Assembly: GCA_025464735.1 (NCBI GenBank) | Contig: JAODMX010000030.1 | Span: 1-12,565, forward strand | Length of the DNA stretch: 12,565 nucleotides | Origin: Frondihabitans sp. | GTDB taxonomy: Bacteria; Actinomycetota; Actinomycetes; Actinomycetales; Microbacteriaceae | Reading direction: 5' to 3' | In this document: positions 1-5,161 of the stretch, in pieces | Position numbering within the stretch: position 1 is the stretch's first letter | Layout of the letters: each line of letters starts with the position of its first letter | Notes under the pieces: generated by a model | Databases searched by the model: none | What the model saw: only the letters and a program-made list of their open reading frames with translations | What the model was told of the DNA's origin: nothing | Translations under genes and position numbers: made by a program

Positions 1-350
1 CGGAGGTCTCCCGGCGCGAAAGCGATCTCGTGTCGATTCAGCAACGACAAGGATCCTGATCGCTCGATTCGCTCGGTGAGCCCCTGGACCGCCTGCGGAT
101 CGCATGTCTCGGGCTCGAGGCCCAGCAGGCCTGCAACCACGGCGTCGGGAGTTCCATGGCCGGGCCCGGTCGCCGCCAGCGAGCCGTAGAGCACCGCCTC
201 GATGCGGGCGATCGGGCCGAGCCCACAGGACTCGAGGATCCCCTGGACGAACAGCCGCGCCGCACGCATGGGGCCAACGGTGTGCGAGGAGGAAGGCCCG
301 ATTCCGACCGAGAAGAGATCGAGGGCGGAGACGTAGCGGGTGGAGCTCAT
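1..350 (-). CDS. sdaA: L-serine dehydratase (L-serine ammonia-lyase), N-terminal part, gene cut by window edge
   Basis: This gene converts L-serine to pyruvate and ammonia in the cytoplasm. Only the first 116 codons are visible, reading right to left and leaving the window at base 1. The protein begins MSSTRYVSALDLFSVG and continues IGPSSSHTVGPM (residues 17-28), the hallmark of the SdaA beta domain; a second conserved stretch, YGSLAATGPGHGT, follows at about 55-67. Spacing and content match the start of Escherichia coli SdaA closely. The alpha domain with its iron-sulphur cysteines would lie outside the window. The ATG at 350 is chosen because the family motif begins only about ten residues later. 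There is no Shine-Dalgarno sequence, but TACCGT lies exactly six bases before the ATG, suggesting a leaderless message. Family call is firm; whether the gene is intact cannot be judged. Confidence 0.93.
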   Translation of the reverse strand, partial: MSSTRYVSALDLFSVGIGPSSSHTVGPMRAARLFVQGILESCGLGPIARIEAVLYGSLAATGPGHGTPDAVVAGLLGLEPETCDPQAVQGLTERIERSGSLSLLNRHEIAFAPGDL

Positions 351-356
351 GACTCG

Positions 357-362
357 ACGGTA
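357..362 (-). promoter_or_regulatory. -10 element of the serine dehydratase gene (leaderless)
   Basis: TACCGT on the minus strand fits TANNNT and is followed by six bases and then the ATG, so transcription would begin at or next to the start codon. No convincing -35 hexamer is seen 17-18 bases upstream. The same geometry recurs at other starts in this window, which raises confidence. Confidence 0.5.
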
Positions 363-417
363 CGCCCTGAGTTCGGATACCCGGCCTCGGCCGGGGTGTC
401 TTCTGCCTTCGCCGTCA

Positions 418-1500
418 TCACGACCCGATCGTGAGGGAGGCCTCCCTGCCGAGGAAGCGGCCGAACGCTCGCACGCGCCGCTCGAGGGACGCCCGGATCG
501 TCGAAGTCAAGGGCTGGAACGCATCGACGTCGACCACAACGGTGCCCGACCTCGGCGACGAACGAGACCAGGTGCCGAGCACGCGGCCGTCGAGCGTCAC
601 GAGCGGCCTGAACCGGCCATTCGACGACGGGGCGACCAAGCCGGCCTGGTCGGCGGTGAGCGACGCGCTGCGATCTCGGTAGCCGAGCAGGAGCTCGTCG
701 AAACCCGGCAGGAGGCGGACGTCACCGTGCCGAGGGAGATCGCCCTCCGGTCGCCCAGCAGCCTGAAGAAGCCCCTCACCGAACGGTTCCAGCGCCTCAC
801 CCGCGAGGGCGACAGCGACCCTGACGTCGGCAAGGGTCAGACCGCTCCACCACGCGAGGTCATAGACGGAGGCCGGACCGTGCCCGGCGAAGTACCTCGT
901 CGCGAGCTCGGCGAGGGCTTCGCTTCGGTCGAGACGGATGGCATCAGGTGCCCACTCGTCGAGAAGCACGAAGGTCTGCTCGGTGCCTCGGGGTGGGCCG
1001 AGGGCCAGCACCACGTCGCCGGCGAGCCGTCGGAGGAGAAACGCGCCACGTTCGCCCGAGGTGTCGAGCCCCGAGCGCCGAAACGACTCGAAGAGGGGCC
1101 GACGGCCGACCGCGCGCCCGCCGGAGAGCTCGTCGTGCGCAATGTCGCGTGCCCTGGCGAAGTCGGCTTCGGTGAGGCCGGCCCGCTGCCAGAGACCTCT
1201 CGCGGCACCGTAGGAACGTGGCGCCAGGAGTTCGGTGAGCCAGCGGCAGTCGGTGCGGCCGACCATCATGAGCGTGCCGCGCATCGGCCACGTTCGGACC
1301 ACGCGGCCGGACGCCAGCGCTTCGTCGACGTCACTCTCGCGGCCCGTCGAACGGAGGCCCAGCGCCCACTTGGCTGCAGCGAAGTCCTGGGCCTGCGTCG
1401 CGAGCAGCGAGGTCGCTGCCTGCTCGACGCTCGCGCTGGGATCTCCGGCGACGTGCTGGCTGACGAGCCGTCGACGAGCAAGATCTCGGGTCGCGATCAT
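418..1500 (-). CDS. HTH_42 winged-helix protein, AlkZ-like putative DNA glycosylase
   Basis: A 360-residue protein of the HTH_42 (winged helix DNA-binding, COG3214) family, of usual length. Visible landmarks are an N-terminal RDLARRRLVSQ helix, the segment LLATQAQDF (32-40), RTWPMRGTL (69-77), and a C-terminal stretch containing SSNGRFRPLVTLDGRVLGTW typical of the family. The QAQ at residues 36-38 matches, in sequence and nearly in position, the catalytic Q-hydrophobic-Q motif of Streptomyces AlkZ, a glycosylase that unhooks DNA interstrand crosslinks; the YcaQ/AlkX branch has QxD instead. A role in removing bulky or crosslinked alkylated bases is therefore plausible but inferred. The ATG at 1500 is preceded at six bases by TAGAGT and lacks a ribosome site. 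The gene stands alone, separated by 67 bases from the serine dehydratase start. A long open frame on the opposite strand is a GC-bias shadow. Confidence 0.85.
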   Translation of the reverse strand: MIATRDLARRRLVSQHVAGDPSASVEQAATSLLATQAQDFAAAKWALGLRSTGRESDVDEALASGRVVRTWPMRGTLMMVGRTDCRWLTELLAPRSYGAARGLWQRAGLTEADFARARDIAHDELSGGRAVGRRPLFESFRRSGLDTSGERGAFLLRRLAGDVVLALGPPRGTEQTFVLLDEWAPDAIRLDRSEALAELATRYFAGHGPASVYDLAWWSGLTLADVRVAVALAGEALEPFGEGLLQAAGRPEGDLPRHGDVRLLPGFDELLLGYRDRSASLTADQAGLVAPSSNGRFRPLVTLDGRVLGTWSRSSPRSGTVVVDVDAFQPLTSTIRASLERRVRAFGRFLGREASLTIGS

Positions 1501-1506
1501 GCGCTC

Positions 1507-1512
1507 ACTCTA
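1507..1512 (-). promoter_or_regulatory. -10 element of the HTH_42 gene (leaderless)
   Basis: TAGAGT on the minus strand, then six bases (GAGCGC), then the ATG at 1500. It fits TANNNT with the transcription start at the ATG. The -35 region is weak. Confidence 0.5.
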
Positions 1513-1560
1513 GGAGCAGCCTCCGACACCCTGGACTAGCTGCCAATCGGCCCGCTGCTA

Positions 1561-1589
1561 CAGACAGAAAGGCTGCCAGGGCGTAGCCT
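1561..1589 (+). promoter_or_regulatory. Candidate promoter of the 45-residue protein gene
   Basis: CAGACA (1561-1566, four of six matches to TTGACA), a 17-base spacer, then TAGCCT (1584-1589, fits TANNNT). The start site would be near 1596, giving a leader of about 37 bases that includes the Shine-Dalgarno sequence. The same -10 hexamer TAGCCT is used by the next gene on this strand. Confidence 0.42.
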
Positions 1590-1632
1590 CGGTGCCCACG
1601 GAACCGCGCGGTTCTACAACGGAGGCTCCACC

Positions 1633-1770
1633 ATGGCAGAGAAATCAGCTCGCAAGGACAACCAGAAGGTGGCGGCCCGCTCCCTCAAGGAGAAGAGAGC
1701 CGACAAGAAGGCCAAGGGTTCAGCAACGAACCACAGCGAAGACATCGTGTCGCAGGTCAAGAAGCGCTGA
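1633..1770 (+). CDS. Small Lys/Arg-rich conserved-type hypothetical protein (45 aa)
   Basis: A 45-residue protein beginning MAEKSARKDNQKVAARSLKE and ending SQVKKR. It is highly charged, with about a third Lys or Arg, no hydrophobic segment and no cysteine, so it should be a soluble cytoplasmic, possibly nucleic-acid-associated, protein. The reading frame is supported by a clean GGAGG (1621-1625) seven bases before the ATG, a candidate promoter upstream, and a strong intrinsic terminator 17 bases after the stop, so it is an independent one-gene unit. Small proteins of this style, with a KSLKEKRADKKAK-like core, are to my recollection common in actinobacterial genomes and annotated only as hypothetical. 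I do not know its function. A longer open frame over 1592-2110 in another phase runs through the terminator and is not credible. Confidence 0.8.
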   Translation: MAEKSARKDNQKVAARSLKEKRADKKAKGSATNHSEDIVSQVKKR

Positions 1771-1787
1771 CCCATCCCGTTCCACTG

Positions 1788-1817
1788 AAAAGGGCGACCC
1801 CGCGGTCGCCCTTTTTT
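1788..1817 (+). terminator. Intrinsic terminator after the 45-residue protein gene
   Basis: The stem pairs GGGCGACC (1792-1799) with GGTCGCCC (1804-1811) around a four-base loop CCGC. It is extended by AAAA (1788-1791) pairing with the first Ts of a run of six T (1812-1817). This is a textbook Rho-independent terminator; the A-run on the left could let it work in both directions. Confidence 0.92.
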
Positions 1818-1859
1818 GTTTGCCCAGAGAGATCGCGATTCCCAGTGAGAAATCCGAGG

Positions 1860-1889
1860 GTGACAGGAGTGACACCTGTGACTTAGCCT
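1860..1889 (+). promoter_or_regulatory. Promoter of the wall-anchored protein gene
   Basis: GTGACA (1860-1865, five of six matches to TTGACA), an 18-base spacer, then TAGCCT (1884-1889). The start would fall near 1896, leaving a leader of about 24 bases that carries the GGGAGGA ribosome site. The tetramer TGAC recurs at 1861, 1870 and 1879, a 9-base period, and ACAGG/CCTGT form short inverted arms, so a regulator may bind across this promoter. Confidence 0.55.
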
Positions 1890-1919
1890 CGAGACGGACG
1901 AACCAGCGGGAGGATCACC

Positions 1920-3338
1920 TTGAGAACGTCACCGACACGTCTGCGCTTCACCGCGACCGCCGTTCTGGCCCTCGCTCTCGGAGCCACCCTTGCGGGAATC
2001 ACGGCGTCGAGTGCCAACGCAGCCGAGATCAACAGCTACGGCACCTTCACCCTTTCGGGCCCGGCCCGCGCCTACACCGGCACGATGACTCTACCGGGTG
2101 GCTTCCCTGAAACAACGTTCACGAGCACGTCGCGACAGGCCACGATCGTGAGCGGGGCCTCGACCTGGCAGGCACCGAGCACCCCGCCGGGTGCCGTTTA
2201 CGGCTCCAGTCAGGGGCGGCCCTACCTGAACCAGCGTCCGAACGCCGACAACACGACGTCCCCGGCGATCACGACCTACACGTTCGCCACACCGAGCCCG
2301 GCCAGCGGCTGGTCGTTCGTGCTGGGCGACATCGACGCCGACCAGGCGACAATCACCGCGACGGACGCCAACGGATCCAGCGTGCCGGTGTCGGCCCTCG
2401 GCTTCCAAAGCGTCTTCAACTACTGCCACAAGACCGGTGGCCCTTCGTGCGACAGCGCGAACGTCAACGACGTTCCCTCGTGGAATCCCGCGACCGCGAC
2501 GCTGACCGGCAATATCGCGGCCAGCGACACCGAAGGGGCGTCGGGCTGGTTCAGCCCCACCGTTCCGCTCAAGACGCTGACGATCACCTACCAGCAGCGT
2601 TCCGGGCTCCCCGTCTACCAAACCTGGTTCGCCACGAAGACGTTCGCCCCCTCCGGGGTCGTTTCGGTCAACGGCAAGCCGTACGGCGGCGCTGCCCTCA
2701 CCGTCACCGATGCCAGCGGGGCCATTGTCGGCACGACCACCTCGAACGGCGACGGGAGTTGGAGTCTGCCGGGTCTCGTCTCGGCGAGCGGTTACCACGT
2801 CTCGGTCGGTACTCCGCCGGGGGCAACTGCGGCCACTCCCCTGGCCTTCGACACCCTGACCGCTGACGCGCCCAACCTCGACTTCAGCTTCACGATCGCC
2901 CCCGTCACCGTGACAACGACGATCTCGGACGCCGGAGGCCAGCCGATCGCCGACCAACCGATCGTGATCACTCGCGACGGCGACGACGCTCCGACGGCTA
3001 CGACGACGACGGACGCCACCGGAGGGTTCACAGCGGATCTCCTTCCCGAGCAGAAGTACACCGCCGTCGTCGACGGCGCCACCCACCAGGAGATCACGTT
3101 CACGACGCCCGCGACGAGCGGCACCATCCCGCCGCTCACGGAGCCGACCGCGCCGACGCCGCCGCCAACCACACCCCCGACGCCGCCAGCGACGCCGACG
3201 CCCACAACGACCACGACGTCGTCATCGACGGACGAGCTGGCGTTCACGGGATCGCAGCCTGCGCTGCCACTCGGCATCGGGATCCTGCTCGTACTCGTCG
3301 GCGGCACCCTCCTCGTTCGACGGCGGATGACGAGGTAG
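1920..3338 (+). CDS. Secreted, LAFTG-anchored cell-wall surface protein with carboxypeptidase-regulatory/SpaA-like repeats
   Basis: A 472-residue exported protein. Residues 1-34 are a Sec signal peptide (basic start, hydrophobic core, likely cut after ANA at 34). Residues 36-245 form a beta-rich domain I cannot name, with Cys169 and Cys177 spaced for a small disulphide loop. Two carboxypeptidase-regulatory or SpaA/Cna-B-like beta-sandwich repeats follow at about 246-305 and 328-390, then a Pro/Thr-rich wall-spanning spacer (409-437). The end is a sorting signal: LAFTG (440-444), a hydrophobic helix and a terminal RRR. LAXTG is the motif preferred by class E sortases of high-GC Gram-positives, so covalent attachment to peptidoglycan is expected. 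The start is a TTG with GGGAGGA (1908-1914) five bases upstream; it gives exactly a signal peptide. No sortase lies nearby. The role (adhesion, matrix or envelope) is inferred. Confidence 0.88.
   Translation: MRTSPTRLRFTATAVLALALGATLAGITASSANAAEINSYGTFTLSGPARAYTGTMTLPGGFPETTFTSTSRQATIVSGASTWQAPSTPPGAVYGSSQGRPYLNQRPNADNTTSPAITTYTFATPSPASGWSFVLGDIDADQATITATDANGSSVPVSALGFQSVFNYCHKTGGPSCDSANVNDVPSWNPATATLTGNIAASDTEGASGWFSPTVPLKTLTITYQQRSGLPVYQTWFATKTFAPSGVVSVNGKPYGGAALTVTDASGAIVGTTTSNGDGSWSLPGLVSASGYHVSVGTPPGATAATPLAFDTLTADAPNLDFSFTIAPVTVTTTISDAGGQPIADQPIVITRDGDDAPTATTTTDATGGFTADLLPEQKYTAVVDGATHQEITFTTPATSGTIPPLTEPTAPTPPPTTPPTPPATPTPTTTTTSSSTDELAFTGSQPALPLGIGILLVLVGGTLLVRRRMTR
3144..3230 (+). repeat. 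Low-complexity Pro/Thr-coding tract (wall-spanning spacer)
   Basis: Degenerate repeats of CCG/ACG/ACC codons encode residues 409-437 of the surface protein, alternating Pro and Thr and ending in a Thr/Ser run. Such tracts carry a wall protein's domains through peptidoglycan and often vary in length between strains. Confidence 0.7.
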
Positions 3339-3360
3339 GCCTCGCGCGACTCGAGCGCAG

Positions 3361-4440
3361 CTAGGAGATGGGCTGACCGGTCAGGAGCGCTCGAGGGTTG
3401 ACTGAGAAGACAGCGTGGTTCGACGCTCGTCCGAGCTCTGGGTCGCGCGGTTGCCGGAACGGGCGATCGGATCCGTGGACGAGCAGACCGAGCCCGACGA
3501 GGCGGGCCATCGCGTCGATGGCCCTCGGATCGTAGGCGCTCGTTTCGTAGAAGACGTTCGGATCACCCTTGGGAGGCTTGCCCGCCCGCGAGGCCGACGC
3601 CGCCTGCATGAGCGGTGCGAGACCCGCCAGCGCAATGAAGGCGATCCGAAGGGTCGGGTGCTGCCGGCGGCCGCCGGCGTTCCAGGTGGACCAGGCGGCT
3701 TTGAGCTGCTCGGATCGTGGCGTCGTCGCTGCGGCGGGAACCCCGTTGACCGGGGCGGCAACGATATGGCGGGGGTGCACGAGCACGGGTTTGTCGGCGT
3801 CCTCCACGAGCTGCAGCACGGGCTCGAGACGGACGAGGTCGGCCGGCTTGGCCAGGCTCATCGCAGGGACCTGCAGACCAACGACGCGGTCGTCGGCGAG
3901 CATTGCGGCGAGACCCTCCAGGTCGAACTCCACCAATGGCGTCGACGCCCAGACCCGAAACGGTGCACCGAGGTTGACCGCCGCACGGTGCCAGATGCCG
4001 ATCAGCTCCCGAGCGTCGTCGAGCGGGAGCTCTTCGACTCGGAGATTGCCCGGGATCGAGACGAGCACATCGCCCTTGCCCTCTCGCAGCTCCTGCGAGC
4101 GCCGCCTCTCGACGTCGTGAGCCGACGGGTTGATCGAGTAGGGCATCTCCCCCTCGGTCAACAGGGTCCATTCGTCGACGATGCGAGGAACGACGGTTCT
4201 GCTGCGGAGAGCATCGAGGAACTCCGGCGGCAGCAGATGCTGATGCAGGTCGATTCGCGTGGCGACCGGCGGCAAGGGTCGGGCCTGCGACTCACCGGGG
4301 TCAGGCGCGGCGGCCTTCGCGCTCGGAGGTGCGGAGGGCACATGGACGGTGGGAACGGGCGGCGACACGGGCGGGCCGGGATAGGCTCGCCGAGTTGTCG
4401 CCGGGATCAGGGTCGTGCCCTGACGAGCGGCTTGGCGCAT
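3361..4440 (-). CDS. Amidohydrolase family (TIM-barrel metal-dependent hydrolase)
   Basis: A 359-residue protein of the amidohydrolase 2 type. It has the metal-binding HxH in DLHQHLLP (His66 and His68), a mid-barrel histidine in VLVHPRHI (His222), and the late aspartate in LVHGSDRPF (Asp325). These suit a divalent-metal hydrolase or decarboxylase; the substrate is not readable. Residues 1-60 are a Pro/Ala-rich extension before the barrel, unusual for the family and not a signal peptide. The reading frame stays open upstream to 4917, but that part overlaps the glycosylase gene on the other strand and is not credible. The ATG at 4440 is chosen because TTGACC, 18 bases, TGTACT and then six bases lead exactly to it, without a Shine-Dalgarno sequence, so the message is probably leaderless. 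It converges on the surface-protein gene with a 22-base gap. Confidence 0.82.
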   Translation of the reverse strand: MRQAARQGTTLIPATTRRAYPGPPVSPPVPTVHVPSAPPSAKAAAPDPGESQARPLPPVATRIDLHQHLLPPEFLDALRSRTVVPRIVDEWTLLTEGEMPYSINPSAHDVERRRSQELREGKGDVLVSIPGNLRVEELPLDDARELIGIWHRAAVNLGAPFRVWASTPLVEFDLEGLAAMLADDRVVGLQVPAMSLAKPADLVRLEPVLQLVEDADKPVLVHPRHIVAAPVNGVPAAATTPRSEQLKAAWSTWNAGGRRQHPTLRIAFIALAGLAPLMQAASASRAGKPPKGDPNVFYETSAYDPRAIDAMARLVGLGLLVHGSDRPFRQPRDPELGRASNHAVFSVNPRALLTGQPIS

Positions 4441-4446
4441 GCACCA

Positions 4447-4476
4447 AGTACAGCCCGTTTGACGGTGACGGGTCAA
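4447..4476 (-). promoter_or_regulatory. Promoter of the amidohydrolase gene (leaderless)
   Basis: On the minus strand, TTGACC (complement of 4471-4476), an 18-base spacer, then TGTACT (complement of 4447-4452), and six bases to the ATG. The -35 matches the consensus at five of six positions; the -10 lacks the usual A at position 2. TTGAC on the plus strand at 4459-4463 mirrors the -35, forming TTGAC-8-GTCAA, which could be an operator for the divergent pair. Confidence 0.5.
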
Positions 4477-4500
4477 GTCGAGCGCGTCGGTTGTCCGCCC

Positions 4501-4506
4501 TAGGCT
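4501..4506 (+). promoter_or_regulatory. -10 element of the 3-methyladenine glycosylase gene (leaderless)
   Basis: TAGGCT, then six bases (CGTGCC), then the ATG at 4513. It fits TANNNT with transcription starting at the start codon. The bases 17-18 upstream are a poor -35 match. Confidence 0.5.
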
Positions 4507-4512
4507 CGTGCC

Positions 4513-5121
4513 ATGAGCACTGAAGATGCCTCCGCTGCGGTCGTCGTCGGCACGGATGGCCTCGCACGCCCGCGCTGGGCCACGTCCGACGACCTGATGC
4601 GCGAGTACTACGACACCGAGTGGGGCATGCCGGTGCGGGACGAGCGAGGCATGTTCGAACGGATCTCCCTCGAGGCGTTCCAGTCGGGCCTGTCGTGGGC
4701 GACGATCCTGCGCAAGCGTCCGGCCTTTCGCCTCGCCTTCCACGATTTCGATCCGGATGTCGTTGCGAAATTCGACGAAGCCGATCGGGAGCGTCTCCTC
4801 CACGACAGCGGCATTGTGCGCAATCGACTGAAGATCGACGCAACCATCGCGAACGCGCGCGCGACGGTTGCCCTGCGCGACGAAGGCGGCCTGCCCGCGC
4901 TGGTCTGGTCGTTCCAACCCGACAGCACACCGGCACCGACCACCTACGCAGAGATCCCGACGACGTCACCCGAATCTCACGCCCTGTCCGTTGCCCTGAA
5001 GGCGAAGGGTTTCCGCTTCGTGGGGCCAACCACGATGTTCGCCCTGATGGAGGCCGTAGGGCTCGTCGACACCCATCTGCTCGCAAGCCATCGACGCGGC
5101 AGTTCCGGCGTGTGGGGATGA
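4513..5121 (+). CDS. tag: DNA-3-methyladenine glycosylase I (Tag), lacking most zinc ligands
   Basis: A 202-residue base-excision-repair glycosylase that removes 3-methyladenine from alkylated DNA. It aligns along its length with E. coli Tag: YYDTEWGMPVRDE (32-44), LEAFQSGLSWATILRKR (53-69), GIVRNRLKI and GFRFVGPTTMFALMEAVGLV near the end. Glu54 and Trp62 correspond to E. coli Glu38 and Trp46 of the base pocket. Three of the four E. coli zinc ligands are replaced: Cys4 by Pro20, His17 by Tyr33 and Cys179 by Ser192; only His188 (E. coli His175) remains. The fold must therefore hold without that zinc site, or the activity differs. The ATG at 4513 has no ribosome site and sits six bases after TAGGCT. 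It is divergent from the amidohydrolase gene, and the permease gene starts 40 bases downstream. Confidence 0.92.
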   Translation: MSTEDASAAVVVGTDGLARPRWATSDDLMREYYDTEWGMPVRDERGMFERISLEAFQSGLSWATILRKRPAFRLAFHDFDPDVVAKFDEADRERLLHDSGIVRNRLKIDATIANARATVALRDEGGLPALVWSFQPDSTPAPTTYAEIPTTSPESHALSVALKAKGFRFVGPTTMFALMEAVGLVDTHLLASHRRGSSGVWG

Positions 5122-5149
5122 AGAAATTCAGGATCCGGGGTCGACAGGG

Positions 5150-5155
5150 TAGAAC
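5150..5155 (+). promoter_or_regulatory. Possible -10 element of the APC permease gene
   Basis: TAGAAC, then six bases, then the GTG at 5162. It departs from TANNNT at the last base, although a T follows immediately. The absence of any Shine-Dalgarno sequence before the GTG favours a leaderless start. Read-through from the upstream glycosylase gene is also possible over a 40-base gap. Confidence 0.3.
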
Positions 5156-5161
5156 TGACGC

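Noticed and set aside
340..1539. Long plus-strand open frame (399 codons) opposite the HTH_42 gene
   Set aside because: Its translation is low-complexity Arg/Glu/Gly-rich and shows no family motif, whereas the minus strand carries a complete recognisable protein. It is a GC-bias shadow.
1592..2110. Plus-strand open frame of 172 codons over the small protein gene
   Set aside because: It runs through a strong intrinsic terminator and into the signal-peptide region of the next gene, in a different phase, and its product looks random.
3339..3360. Possible bidirectional terminator between the convergent surface-protein and amidohydrolase genes
   Set aside because: Only short GC arms around CTCGAG are seen in 22 bases, with no T-run, so it is too weak to call.
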